From positions 15,375,254-15,439,253 of the forward strand of contig JAQFVV010006197.1 in the NCBI GenBank assembly GCA_028023455.1: 64,000 bases of DNA, given 5' to 3'. The translations under genes and the position numbers were made by a program. Positions 11,890-24,260 of this stretch are shown piece after piece. This stretch comes from Epiperipatus broadwayi (lineage: Eukaryota > Onychophora > Udeonychophora > Euonychophora > Peripatidae). The notes beneath the pieces were generated by a model, which saw only the letters and a program-made list of their open reading frames with translations, ran no database searches and had not been told where the DNA came from. Numbering within the stretch: the first letter of the stretch is position 1; each line of letters starts with the position of its first letter.

Positions 11890-14820
11890 TTTAAAATTAG
11901 CTCATGTCTGTATAAACAGTATTATATATTTGCGTGCGAACCAACACTATAATTAGATAGGATTAGTAAAATTATAGCGTACTAAATTGATTTAATAATT
12001 CTAAAAATGTTCGTTATATTATTTAAGTTAAGAGTAAATTATTCATTTTGATGTTTAATATTGTAATTTCGTATGTGGATATATAATCTGTGCTTTATAG
12101 AAGAAAGACATGATTTTAAAATATGTAAAAGCCATTATCTAAAAATAATATTGAATGTCTTTAAAAATTGTTAAAAGATTTCTTGTTTTAAATATATTTC
12201 AGGGAAAAGTTTCTTGAAAATATATTTAAAAGCTATATCAAAATATGTTTGTAAATTATTTTAAATAAATATGTTAAAAAGGTTTGCGTTTTAAATAAAA
12301 AGAGTTTCTATTATATGTAAGATTAAAAATAAAAGCTGGTCAAGTAATTAAAAAGATTTCTGGTTGTAAACAAGTGTCATTAACGACCACCTGGAATTCG
12401 TAAAAAGTAAAACTCGTTCAAAATTTACTAATTAAAATCTCCTTAGATAAGATTAAGTTATTTTAAAATCTAAATTGGACAATTGTTTGCAACGAAAAAT
12501 CTTAATTATAATAATAGCTTATGGAATGTTTCTAACATAAGTTATCTAAGATCTGGATTATAAATTGAAAAATATTTAATTAAATTCCTGAGTTTCGTGA
12601 GTCTTGAGGCGATAGATTCCGATAAGGAAAAGATATAAATACTCTGTAATTTTAACAAGGAAGAAAGCCATATTGTTAATGAGAATTGCAGCCAGTCTTC
12701 ACAATTGTTAATGTTTAACATGTCCGGCTAAAAGCGGGCATCTTGTTGCTGTTACTCCGCGGGAGAACGGGGTTTCTGTCATCGAAATGCCTAAACCACC
12801 ATCATGCTGATAAAAGAGACAAGCTTAACATAATGGGAAAGATGATGCCACCAGCCACCCAGTCAAAATCACCAAACATACAGCCAAGAACTTGCAGTCC
12901 AGATAAATAATACCGGTACCGTTTTATTTTTCAAACCGCAGAGCTCTGTGTAATTCTTTATGTAAATATATCTATATAAGTTAGCTAACTCTCTTTTTAA
13001 AATAATGATAAAGCTAAATGTAATCAAAACTTAAAATCCATTTAATATTTTAAATATGTCAATTGCTATCCAAATTTAATGTTGTTAAAGTTTAAATAAT
13101 CTGACTTATTTATATTTTCCATTCACTTCAAAGTAAATTATTTAGTTTAAAGTTATATCACTGCGGTTATGTCTATATTTCTTTGCTTATTTTAATTAAA
13201 TGCTTTTATATTCCATATGCCAATATTTCGAAACAGTGGGCACTAATTTCATGTATATTTTAAGAAGATATTATTTGAAAATCTTCGTGTAAATTGTTTA
13301 TAGCGTCAACTTTCTACGCTGTTTCGAAATCCTATTTTTTTATTATTTAAATGATTTAATATGTGAAATGTGGCTCTTTTGATCAACCAGTTAAACACTT
13401 AACCTTATAGTTTTATTTAGAATTAAATTTAGCCTTGATCGTATTTATAAGTATATTTGACATTTAAATTCTTAAGTCCATAGAAATATACTTTCCCTCC
13501 TTAAATATTTATTATCTATAAGTAACTTAATAGATCAAGCATGTCAAAGTTCAGATGTAGTAATATTCCCTTTCATAGCATAGACATTTATTACCAGGCT
13601 ACACAAGAGTTGGTCCCAATTTGATAGAGCTAATATGCTATTAACTCGTATTTCATAGTATGAAATATACTATTCTTTGCTTGGCGGATGTGATATTATT
13701 TTATAAAAATATTCTCGTTTTGCTGCTGTACATAATATACGTATCTCAAGATGGAGCCACGGCGTTGCCAGCACATCTTCTCTTATAGGGTAGAGCAGTG
13801 GCGAAGCCTGAGCCAAGGCCAGGTTAGCATGTAAGTCCCCCGTCATTTCTGAACACAATGTTCCTTTTCACGCAGCATTGCGATCGGTTACAGAGTACCG
13901 GTGTTTGTCGCAAGAACCCTGAAGTTATTTCATCCATCCGCAGAGCAACTTTTCCTATTATTGTTTACCTGTGCCATAGCACATTGGTAAAATCTTATTT
14001 CAGCCAACTCTCCCACCTTTATATAACACTTTCAGCATTCTGAAATTTTCTCTCGAAAGCCATGTTCGATCGATCATTACTTGAGCTGGTTTATGCGCTC
14101 GTGATTGTCATATTGTTTTTAGTAAATGAATTCATAATCAAAGTTCAATATAATTATTTATATAACAGCCACAAATGTAATAGGATTTGGCTTCACATGA
14201 TTTATAGACATAACGTAGTGATTAAATATGTATTAATTGTAAAGCAACTCATAATATAGGCATATGCCAAACCCATGTATGAAAATTAAATGAAATAATT
14301 TATATAAGGCTATTTTGAATTGTATATAAAAAGAGAATGGGTTCTCTTATCCACCCAATGTTTGCGTACATTCGACGCTGAAATGTGTAAAACTTATCAA
14401 TTTCATGCCAATTGTAAATAAATATATAATTAGTTTAATGTATTTTGTTCTCTGTCTCGTTATTGATCTAATTCAATCCAATTCTAATTACTATTTATAG
14501 TCTATATATGTGAAAACTATGCATTAAGTTAAATTAGATTAGTGATATATTTTAGTCAATTAAGAACCTTTCTTTTATTCATCAGAGTCTTATTGCGTCT
14601 CCGTGACCTATGTCGGCCGTGTGGAAAGAGGTATACTACGTGTAATTTCAAGGTGGTCATTTGTAGGGTCTTGAGTCTTGGAATCCTGGCTCACGAGTTG
14701 AAGTGTGGTCGGACTTGGGATGTCACAGTCCTAGTCTGGTCAGCTTCGGTCTCTTTTGCTTGGATTCTGAATTCTGTTACGTGAATGTACAAACTTGACT
14801 GTTACAATATAAATTAATTG
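11890..14820 (-). mobile_element. ~2.9-kb insertion in the hAT pseudogene, LTR-like
   Basis: This block separates the two halves of the hAT-derived pseudogene, so it arrived later. On the minus strand its outer edge at 14806 begins TGTAACAGTCAAG. The following ~120 bases resemble the fragment at 43785-43913: both contain aagtttgtacattc, aaagagacc.aagctg and acttcaactc. The TGTAAC(A/G)(G/A)TCA start is shared with the LTR-like sequences at 33644 (minus), 37018 (plus) and 48105 (plus). I therefore infer an LTR or LTR-derived element. GC-richer patches at 12640-12930 and 13740-13990 have no conserved frame. The inner boundary and target duplication could not be fixed. Small frames inside (for example 13858-14043) look like chance. 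Confidence 0.55.
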
Positions 14821-14821
14821 A

Positions 14822-15600
14822 TGAGTTCATTTCACCACTTTCAATACAGCATCAAACAAACATAATACGGTGGTTTTTTTGCTTATGATAGTTGATTCAA
14901 CAATTATCAATGAAATTATATTTTTCGATAGAACAATTTCTTTACATACATTTTTTCTCATTTTATAACTTATATAATTCATGATATTAAAGCATGCATT
15001 TGTTGAATGAAGAATATGACCCATTACAATTCAATTCAGTTCTTGCAGATCAACTTCACTTTTAAAAGTAGAGAATGGTTGATTTTCCTTTGCTACTTTA
15101 TAAGCAGTTCAGAAAATTTTTGCTGGTATTACTTTTTCCGAGATAATGATTTTAAAAAAATGTTTTCAATCTTTTATTCAGCTTCAAAAATAATTTTTAA
15201 AGCTGTTTTATATGCTACAAATTCTCAGTGCTTAAAAATTTTTTTACGAAGTGAACTCAATTGAAATTTCCTATTTTTCACAGAATAGATGATTTCATTG
15301 GTAACCCATTCTTTGGAAATTTTCCTTAACATCGTTGCTTCCATTTCAAAAGTTCTAACATTCCTGCAAGTTGTGCCGCCAAGTTTCATTTTGTGTATAT
15401 TCAACCATTCATTTTTTGAGCAAAAATCATTTTTTTGAACCAATGACCAGCAATCCAGCCAATCATTTTGAATTTGGCATTGCACCTCAAGATCCGCTTA
15501 AAATGATTCAGGAACATCAACTTGCACCAATATTCCCATATTTTCTATCATCGTTTTGGACTTTTTATTAGTGGGATGGACAATCGAGAAGTAACTGGAA
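14822..15600 (-). pseudogene. hAT-derived KIAA1586-like transposase, N-terminal part
   Basis: On the minus strand from about 15600: a frame with KKSKTMIENMG and VQVDVPESF, one in-frame stop, then an 86-codon run (15485-15225). That run contains NDWLDCW, KLGGTTCRN, SKEWV and LRKKIFKH, the usual N-terminal CxxC-type/LRKKI.KH region of KIAA1586-like proteins. A further run (15024-14827) contains STNACFNIM, IVESTIISKKT and LFDAVLK, matching the 'DESTTISKK' block of the family. The order fits directly upstream of the segment at 10526-11885, so both pieces are one broken gene. Spacing between 15225 and 15024 is slightly degraded. It is dead as a coding unit. Confidence 0.75.
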
Positions 15601-15604
15601 ATAT

Positions 15605-15915
15605 TTTTCATTTTTAAACTTGGGGCAAACTTTTATACTAAAAAATAAATAAAAAATAAAAATAACATCAAATTTATGTAGGAATTAAAAACTTAAATAG
15701 TTCACACATTGTCAATCACTATGCAGATGCATTCTACAAACATAAGATGTTATTGGCTGCACATAAGTCTGCAATGAGTCATTGACCACGAGTGACAAAT
15801 GAGAATGTGGACAACTCTACTTCACACTACATGAGAGAGCCAATTTTGAATCCATCCACATCCATATTTCATCTGATTAAAAAAACACCGTATTTTTTTA
15901 TTTGTTCAAATTATA
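15605..15915. other. Short spacer, nothing recognised
   Basis: Mixed-composition sequence between the hAT pseudogene and the first foldback retroposon. No motif or frame stands out. Confidence 0.5.
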
Positions 15916-15927
15916 TAAATATGGATT

Positions 15928-16391
15928 AATACATTGTACAGGCTTAAACCTGCATTTTTATATATGTAATATATGCGGGGATTCAAACTCAGACTTTCAC
16001 ACAACACTCTCAGTGCCATCTCATATTGCTGACCCCACCTGATCACACACATGCTGAAAAGATAAATAATCACCAATACACGTATTTCATGCTAAACCAG
16101 CAATCATCAGTTGATCTAGATTACTATCCGCAGACATATATATAATCAGTGCTCAGCTTTATATTAAGATAGCCAACCTTCATACTTTAATGGACAGGCT
16201 TCAAACTATTCCAACTCACAATTCTTCAGCCTTCCATTTCATTGAAAATCTGATGGTGGAATGTTCAAAGCCCTTGTTGGTGCCAAGGTATCTTTTCAAC
16301 ATGTGTGTGATCAGTTGAGTCAGCAATATGAGATGGCACTGAGAGTAGTGGGTCATGTGAAAGTCTGAGTTCGAATCCCCGCATATATTAC
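15928..16391. mobile_element. Foldback tRNA-related retroposon, copy 1 (11-bp TSD)
   Basis: Flanked by an 11-bp direct repeat, aaatatggatt (15917-15927 and 16392-16402). The left end reads atacattgtacaggcttaa and is shared with the copy at 38391. A unit ending in a Pol III B-box-like phrase (gttcgaatcc near 16370) occurs forward at about 16290-16391 and reverse-complemented at about 15965-16130. Between them lies a module (about 16165-16290) that appears in the opposite orientation in copies 2 and 3. No protein is encoded. The long TSD points to target-primed integration by a LINE, while the inverted arms look like a foldback element. Confidence 0.75.
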
Positions 16392-16402
16392 AAATATGGA
16401 TT

Positions 16403-16704
16403 GTAATTATGTATGTGCAATACCGTTTAAACTAATTATGTTTGAAACATTAAAAAGAGACTAAAAAAGATGATGGAACACCATTACATGACAAAAAAAG
16501 TCCTATTTTCAACCATTAATATTTTTACTTATATTTTACCTTCTTTATTATTTTTAGTGTTTGCTAAATTTTATTATAGTTCTTTATTTCTCTATGTGGT
16601 TTATTCATTTTTGAAGCCATTGTTCTTAAAATAGTACTATAATTCAAATTTTTTTATTTATTTTACAAATACTAATATAAATGTATATTTGTGTATATAT
16701 ATTC
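16403..16704. other. Spacer, nothing recognised
   Basis: AT-rich sequence between two small insertions. No feature seen. Confidence 0.5.
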
Positions 16705-16719
16705 AAAAAGTGCATAATA

Positions 16720-16780
16720 GTCTTGCGTTGTTAGCGCGAGGGTTCGCGTCCCGGCCGATGCTATGACATATGAAAAAAAA
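16720..16780 (+). mobile_element. 61-bp tRNA-SINE remnant with 15-bp TSD
   Basis: A short GC-rich insert bounded by aaaaagtgcataata at 16705-16719 and 16781-16795. It contains gttagcgc, as at the 3' edge of a tRNA A-box region, followed almost at once by ggttcgcgtcccgg, a good B-box. It ends in an A-rich tail. The part normally lying between the two boxes is missing, so this is a drastically deleted copy of a tRNA-derived SINE. The TSD plus A-tail is the standard mark of LINE-driven retroposition. Confidence 0.8.
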
Positions 16781-16890
16781 AAAAAGTGCATAATAAATTA
16801 TTTATGATGGAGGAAAAAAAACTCAAGTATATAAATATGGTCGGTTAAGCATTTATGCATATGCACACAGAAAAATTGGTGTTCATTTAT

Positions 16891-17178
16891 TAATAATAGA
16901 GATAAAATATTTTTATATTAAATGCTTTTATTTACTATGCACTAAAAACAAAAAAATTGTTTCTTCAACCACAATCGGGGTTTTTAGATTTAACTTAAAA
17001 TAAAGACATTAAAATCCAGAAATTAATTATCACTCCCTTGTTATAAAAAAAAAAAGATTGATTTAATTTTTTCTTTCAAATAAAATCTAAAATCTCAATC
17101 GTGGCTGAAGAAATTTTTTTTTAGTGCACAGTAAATAAAAACATTTAATATAAAAGTTTTTTATCTCTATTATTTTTA
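16891..17178. repeat. Inverted-repeat (MITE-like) element
   Basis: The left arm (16891 to about 17000) and right arm (about 17066-17178) are reverse complements over ~110 bases with scattered mismatches, including shared phrases such as ataatagagataaa and tttatttact.tgcacta. The spacer is ~60 bases. There is no coding content. The target duplication is unclear, so the superfamily is undetermined. Confidence 0.75.
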
Positions 17179-17179
17179 A

Positions 17180-20100
17180 CTTTTTAGTATTGGAATAGTA
17201 AATAAAAATGTAAAACTATATTGTACTTTAAATTGATTTGACATTTATAGTTGTTATATATATTACTAGATATTTCTGCTGTAAATAAATAAGTACACCC
17301 CTTACATATATTGAACTGGGTGGGGTCGTAGAACGATTAGAAAACTGAATCTAGCATGAAATTTTTTTTTACTCTTTAATATAATAGAAAATTGTGAAAA
17401 GCAAATTTTAAGATAAACACATTGTTGACTTCTTATGCATATAACATATAATACAATTATTTATTATAAATTTGATCTACTCCACTGCAATTTAAGTATT
17501 GCTCTACACCAGTCCCTTAGGCAGAGAAGCATAATATCCAGAGGCTACCTGTAACCAACCTGGAGATATATATAAGATACATAACTAAGACTACGTTTCA
17601 AGGTCACATCTTCTCGACTGCAAAATTCAACACCTATCATTCAAAGCACTTTTTTGTTTGAGTAAACTCCAGGCACCAGTTAATTACTAAAGCAACTAAC
17701 ATACCCTGAATACCAGCAAACTAATTCAGCATCTAAGAAATCCCAACTAACTCAATCAACGGGATAATATAATAAATTGCTGCTCTAATTAGTGCTATTA
17801 GTAAAGAATTGATCGACAAAATAATAATTTTCAAAGATAATTTATTTTAACTAAGATGCTTACTGTAATTTATAAACTAATTATAAATTTTCTCAATTAA
17901 ATAAACAATAATTTTATGTATAATACCCACAAACACATCCTTAATAACATACAATAAAATATAATATAAAGCATTGAATAAGTACAAAGCATTTAAAACA
18001 TGCACATCAATAGTTCACTTTATGCGGCTATAGAGTTCATTTATTACAGACTCTGGATGCTTCAAAGATTGCAATGGTTACATTAATTAATATCAAAAAT
18101 TGGAATAAGAAAATGGTCTTATCTATAGGATTTTGGAACATGATGGCTTTTTACTGTTTGCTGCTTCATGTGTGTGTTTTACCAACCGGTTGGATTTTAG
18201 GCTTCTGTTGAGGTTCTAATGATTGCTATTCCATGCTACTTCTATATCAGGCAGTTAGACAGTCCTGGCGGCTTCAAATTGTTAGACAGGCATTGCTTGT
18301 ATCAAGCAGACTGCTGATATTCTGTCGGACTGAGGCTGGAGTTCATTGCATGTCCCGAACTGCTTAACACTGCATTGCCTTTATTAAGAAATACATATAA
18401 CAGGTGATTGACTTTTAGATACATGAAAGACTGACTGATGAATTTTCAGCCCTATTTATATGATGACCTTGTTATCATTTCTTTAGTTTTTATATTTGTC
18501 CACTGCTTTGATTAAATTCTTAAGACGCCTTTTAATTAATCTTGATATTTATGGATTTTAATTAGTAGCCATTGCTAATCCCTGTTGTTTATGGATTTTA
18601 ATTAGTAGCCATTGCTAATTCCATTCTTTTGTAGCTTATTAGTATATGCAATCTTTGAGGGAATTTCTTTAACTTATAAACTTTCATTTATTTTTTATAT
18701 TTAACTTTCATATTTTATGTCTTTAACATTATTCATGCACATATATATTTATTTTAAACAAATGGAAAGAGATTTTTTTTAGTTTTAAGATTTATTTTTT
18801 TCATTAATATTTTAAATTTTCTCCGTTACATTCCCCTTCGGATAACTGCATTTTCTTTTAATAAAACTAACTTGCTAAATACCATTTTCTTAATTTATTC
18901 TAAAGTTTAGTTTTTGCCAAATTAAGTTTTCTCCTCCCTCTAATTACTTAATTTGTAAAACTTTACTACTGACTTTTAGCAAACTGTTTTAAACTAATAA
19001 CAAAAAAAAAACTAAACTTCTACATTAAACTTCCTTTTATTAAATTTTTAACCATTTCTTTAAATGAGATGTTTTTACTTCAATCACTTACTGACAGTGA
19101 TTTTATTATTCATTATCAATTTTAAAACTTTTTGCGTTATTTATGAAAATTTTTCTTTTTAATAATTGCAAACACAATTTTACATGAAGCACTATCTATT
19201 AGCGGTACAATATATATTTATTATATATATATATCAGGAACAAAGGCTGCATGTATTAAACAGAATGAGTGCTTCTGTAAAAGAATTCACTAAAGAGGTC
19301 AAAAGCTTTAATTAAAATTCAACCTCATAAAATTAATCCAATAAGTTGCACATACAAACCTAAAAAAAAAATTCACTAAGCTATTTTGTCAAACATAAAA
19401 AAGAAGAATAAACAATTCAAACTCATTATTTTTTGTATGAAATTTCTGTTAACTTTCAATTTTTTACCAACAGTTAAACTGTTTTTATATAGGCAAATAA
19501 TGAGTTTTGACCATCGCATAATAATTTCAAACAATGTTAAAGTTAAAACTTAAGAATGTTAAAAGCATTTTGAAAATAAAAATATCAATAAGAGCGTTCC
19601 AGATTTTTCTAGATGTATGTAATATGTATATATTAGCTATTAAGTGAAAATTATTGTGAGAAGTAAAATGAAAACATTATTAAAAAAAGATTATGTAGTG
19701 TGCTTCCTTTCCTAAAAAAAAAGCACACTTCATCACTGGTATACATAATATGTGCATAATAAACTGTTAAAGAGAATAAAAATATAAAATATCCTTTTAA
19801 GTAAAAAGTTTATGATATTTTTGCTTTTGAATGAAAATTTTTATTTTATTTCTTTAAAAAAATATTTACCAAAAGCATATTGTAAATGAACTTCACGCAT
19901 AATTTTACTGTAAATCAATATGACACTCATAGTTTCTACATATCACTAAATATTTCTGCAATAAGTTAATATATGTACTTCTTATATACATATCATATTT
20001 AGTATGTATACATAATTATATATGTATAATAAAGTATTAAGTAACTTAATTTGATATTGAAGTGTTTGACATTGTTTTGTTTTACTTGAAAAAAATTTTT

Positions 20101-21834
20101 TTTAAAAAAAATGCTTAACAAAAGTACATTGTTAAACTAATTTTATTTTAAATTAAATGAAACCAAGAAAATCATTTGCATTACTTAACACCTTGACTGC
20201 CTGTAGCATGATAGCTGCTAGTGGCAGCTGATTCCTTGGAATTTTTTCTTTTTAAAATTACAGGAAAACTATATGCACGACATTTTCAAATATCCCAGAA
20301 GTCGCTGCTGTTTTATTTCCTCTTTAAAATTATGTATCTTGTGTTAAAATCAGATAAAATTTGAATTTTTTATTAACAAGTTCATTTAATTTTTTTCTTT
20401 TCTGCTCATTTTACAGATTGCATGATAAAGATAAGGCATAATTTTCTTATTTGCCACTCATTACTAAAATGGATTAAAAATATTCCGATGATTGTAATTT
20501 TAATGTCTTCACCCCAATGAAAATGTAATCGCAGAATATTATTTTAATTTTTTTTTAATTATTTGATAAATGGTATAATTTATTAATGAATTTGCATTTG
20601 TATTGGCGTATCTGGGTAGCATACAAATTATACAGTATATTTGTATTCAAATATAACAAAAGTGGCTTACGTATAATGTAATTTTGGAGCTCTAATGTAA
20701 GTTTGAAACAATCTTATTTTATAGACATAATGATTCTCAAAAGGTTTAATAATTTATTAGTGTTTATAATTGTATTAGTGTGTTTGTGTTTTGCATGAAT
20801 GTGTATAACAAATAATTTTTATATATAAAATTAAGGTATTATAAAGCAGTGCAATGTAAATTTTAAGATTGATTATCAGATGTATAGAAAGGTTGCAGTT
20901 GATAAAGCAATCACAAAATTTACTAGGCATAGTACTATATGAAAATATAAACTTAAAACCAAGAGGTTTCAAATGGTGTATGTGGTGATAGCCATAATGG
21001 TTACGTATATGCCACATGGAATTGTATGTAGGCAAAAAATCCAATCCCCATTCTTGCATATGCTTTGGTACTCATGCTGTGGAGTCAGTACTTTTGCCAC
21101 ATCTTGCATCACATTATTTTCAAGTCTATAGCTAGCAAATGAGCTATATGCAAATAAATTATTTCTGTGGAAGAATAAATATAACATGATAGCATCTCTG
21201 GTGTGCACAAAGAATATAAAGATAACTGGTGTACACAAAAAATATAAAACGAAGAGATGAAACTCATTTTATCATTGATACAGACAGCAGCCTTCAATTT
21301 CTAGTTTTGGATAGACAAGAAACCAATTGCTATGATGACAAATGCATATCTATCTTTTGGAAATAATTTATTTTGTATCTTTTATTAGGATGAATCTTTT
21401 TCTTATAGGTACCTTGAGATTTATTAACTTTTGGGGTACAAGATAAAAATAAAGAAGTCTTATGCGACTATTTTTGTAGATTATGAAGCTATAGATTACC
21501 TCAGGTAAGAAGTATTATACATGGTTTGAATAAGAATTTTGTGAGGAATACAAAAAATTATCAGTGAAAATGTAATTTAAAGTTAATGATAAACTATAAA
21601 GTAATAATTATCTCAGATGTTTAAAAAAAATTTCCTTGCTTTTTTAATGGTAATCACTATTTGTCTTAGCCTTATTGTTTTCCTTAGTTTTTCTAATTTC
21701 TATCAATGTAAAACTTTTTGCTCTAACATTATTAAAACTGAAATTATTGTGAAAATTGTGTCACAAGTTAGTTTTTTAAAAATTCAATATGGCATCAAAA
21801 CCACAGATCAAGTTAAAACATTGAATTTCTAAGC
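17180..21834. other. Gene-poor AT-rich stretch
   Basis: No convincing gene. 17510-18420 is somewhat GC-richer and could be an old LTR or other non-coding element, but I could not match it to another copy. A 40-bp tandem pair lies at 18548-18627. Minus frames at 20775-21297 overlap one another and look like chance. Around 21450-21500 a plus frame reads IFVDYEAIDY, faintly like a LINE RT motif A, with nothing else around it. Confidence 0.5.
18548..18627. repeat. 40-bp tandem pair
   Basis: The phrase atggattttaattagtagcc plus following bases is repeated with a 40-base offset (at 18551 and 18591). The copies are nearly identical, so the duplication is recent. Confidence 0.85.
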
Positions 21835-22330
21835 ACAATTTTTAAATTTGATATCAAAATATTACACACACCCCACTCTTCCATATCTAAGAAACTAGGT
21901 TATCTACCTAAAATATTATATCTATCATTTTGGTAGAAATTTTTAAAAAATATACAAAATTTCAAAAAATTATATTGAATTTAAATCTGTTAAAGATTTC
22001 AAAATATTATAACTTTAAATGAAAAGCAAAAAAATGTCTATACTGCCCTCTCATGAGTCTTGCTACAAACATATTAAAGTTCTAAAAACAATTTTTAAAT
22101 TTGATATCAAAGTATTCAATAGTTGCCTGATCTCTATTCAATATTTAAAAAATTAATTCACCTACCTATAATTTTAGTACCATACTACTTAGTCGGATAT
22201 TTCTTACTAAAATTTTAGTCCCATATTTCTTTGTCTATATTTCTTAGCTATGTACCAAATTTAAACCTATTTATTGAATTTAAATCTATTAAACCTCAAC
22301 TTTAAATTTTCATTCTAGTTTAAATAATAA
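21835..22330. repeat. Diverged tandem duplication, ~250-bp unit
   Basis: Two copies start with acaatttttaaatttgatat at 21835 and 22088. Both later contain attgaatttaaatct followed by a similar tail. Identity between the two is patchy in the middle. There is no coding signal. Confidence 0.65.
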
Positions 22331-22800
22331 AACTGATTATATATTTACAAACATACAAACCAACATTCAGATATTCTAACTTAAAGCATTTAAAAAAACT
22401 TTAAAACAATGGTTACCATTAACTCATATAAAGATTTATTTCAATAAATATCTATTCCTTTAGTTATATTTATTTAAAAAATTATTTATAGGTTTATTTG
22501 TTTTATTTAAAATTTTTAATTATTTATAGATCATCCTAATGAAGGACTATAATAACAGAATTGTTAAGAAGTTTAATAACTATAAAAAAAATTTAGACAA
22601 TATTTTAATCACTAGGATAAATAAAACTTCTTTAATAATTTAGATGACACCAATATTTTTGTTAAAATATTATCTAATTCCACATTTTGTATGTTTAAAT
22701 TTTTTAATAATTAAAAAAACGTAGTATTTGGAAATTAAAAATTAAAAAAAACAAAAAATAGAAATAACTAAAAAAAACACAATATCTTATTACTTATTAA
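22331..22800. other. AT-rich spacer
   Basis: No feature recognised between the tandem duplication and the PLE. Confidence 0.5.
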
Positions 22801-22806
22801 CCTTTA

Positions 22807-23258
22807 TAATATATATAACAAAATAAATATGTTATAGATATATTATGTAAAACTTTAATATGTGTTAGTATTAAATATGCACACATTATATAATTCGTAT
22901 ATGCTATATTGAATAATTATCTTGAACAATTCTATAAATAATAACAATTTTATTAAATCTTGAAACATTTTTGAAGGCTTACCCTTCAGTATCAAGAATA
23001 CAAACTCTCTTATCGTTTTTTAATGACATACTGATATGCAAATATCTGACAAAAACCGGGTAAATATGCAAATTAGAATCAGAGCGCCTACACTTGCCAT
23101 TTCTTTGACAAGGTGTAAAAAGACTCTCTTTTGTTCATCCGAGATGATGAAACATGCATCCTTAACCTTCCTTCGTAAATCATTCCGCTCCCTACACAAT
23201 ACTCTAGGTCCATCTGGTCTGCATAAATGACCTACCGCCATTGCATGCTGAACAAAAA
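22807..23258 (-). repeat. PLE direct repeat, 3' copy
   Basis: Carries the end of the GIY-YIG frame and the 3' untranslated part of the element on the minus strand. Nearly identical to 25371-25827 except for point changes and a ~10-base insertion in the other copy (tgcgtgttta, near 25705). Confidence 0.9.
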
Positions 23259-23505
23259 TTGAAGGGTGGGATGAGTCCACTAAGGCCTTATTGAATGCAT
23301 ACATGTGTTGAAATAATCTTGTTTGAACCGATGCCCTCATCTCTCCATAATATGCAGCCGGGCAGTTGTTTTCGCTACATGCAATCTTGTAGACTGCCTG
23401 CTGTGCTTGCACTGAAAGAATATAATCTTTGGTGCTTATACACCTGTTCACATTAGGGGGTGAACGAAAGCACACACAGAACTCCGAGCAAAAAATTGTC
23501 CGCAT
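23020..23505 (-). pseudogene. PLE GIY-YIG endonuclease domain
   Basis: An open frame of 161 codons. VYK (residues 38-40) and YYG (52-54) form the two halves of the GIY-YIG signature, spaced by Cys43 and Cys48, which fit the zinc-binding insertion usual in PLE endonucleases. Arg63 matches the catalytic arginine position. The usual following Glu-His reads Gln66-His67. The C-terminal third (NDLRRKVKDA..ISDEQ) resembles the helical tail of PLE proteins. The frame is separated from the RT frame by one or two frameshifts near 23500-23560. In an intact element this nuclease makes the target cut that primes reverse transcription. Confidence 0.8.
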
Positions 23506-23540
23506 AAATATTTTTGATATATGGTAGCAAAATACACGGT

Positions 23541-24260
23541 TTATCTTGTTTCAACTCGTGATTCGGCCCTCTTAAATTTCTTAACATTATCAATGGCTCG
23601 TTGATTATATTTTGCCTTGATGAGCTCATTTCCATAAGTTTCGATATTGTTTCTTTTGTCAGATTCAAAGCTACACAAACAGTTATTTCTATGTAAGAAT
23701 GATTTGAGGCCAGCAAATTTATGTATATCCGGTGTATTTGATAAGTGATGTATATGACCTCTGATGTTAATCGGCTTAACGTTCATTTTATAATAAAAGC
23801 AATTAGCCTCAATCATCACTTGCAGGTCCAAATATTTAATACTGTTCGATGCTTCCTCCTGACTGACATTTATGTTAAGGCCTGATGCTGTTATAAGGTT
23901 AGTTTTGATATCTTCAATGGTTTCCTCCAGAGCGGCCACAAAAATATCATCTACATACCTGGCATACAGAACTAATCCGCTATTCATATATCTATGAACA
24001 ATAATCCGTTCATATGCATTCATCATAACACTGACGATGATACCACTCATCGGAAGACCCATAGACCAACCATTGAGCATATGATACCACTCATGATTGA
24101 AAACTGCATAAATATTTCGGTTCATCCATTCCAGCAATGCAACAACAAACTTGACCCGCTCAAAGTTCATTCCATAATTAATGAGTGCTTCTCTTACCAC
24201 TATGATCGACTTAGGCCTATCAATCGATCCATATACTTCTCCTACATCAAGTGCAGTCAT
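23541..24260 (-). pseudogene. PLE reverse transcriptase, catalytic part
   Basis: A frame of 239 codons carrying the RT core. The first catalytic aspartate is in TALDVGEVY (Asp5), the SG turn motif in GLPMSG (residues 68-73) and the catalytic pair in RYVDDI (Asp104, Asp105). Continuation through NIRGHIHH and LKSFLHRN is typical of the PLE thumb and linker. All three catalytic aspartates are present. It overlaps the upstream frame (24708-24247) by 14 bases in another phase, which I read as a frameshift mutation and not as designed overlap. Downstream it breaks near 23541, where the track continues in another frame (…CILLPYIKN…). Confidence 0.85.

Noticed and set aside
16290-16395. Possible functional tRNA gene (gttcgaatcc B-box)
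   Set aside because: No proper A-box, no cloverleaf, and the unit is part of a repeated foldback element.
21450-21500. Plus frame IFVDYEAIDY resembling LINE RT motif A
   Set aside because: No other RT motif within 1 kb in any frame; probably chance, or too decayed to support.
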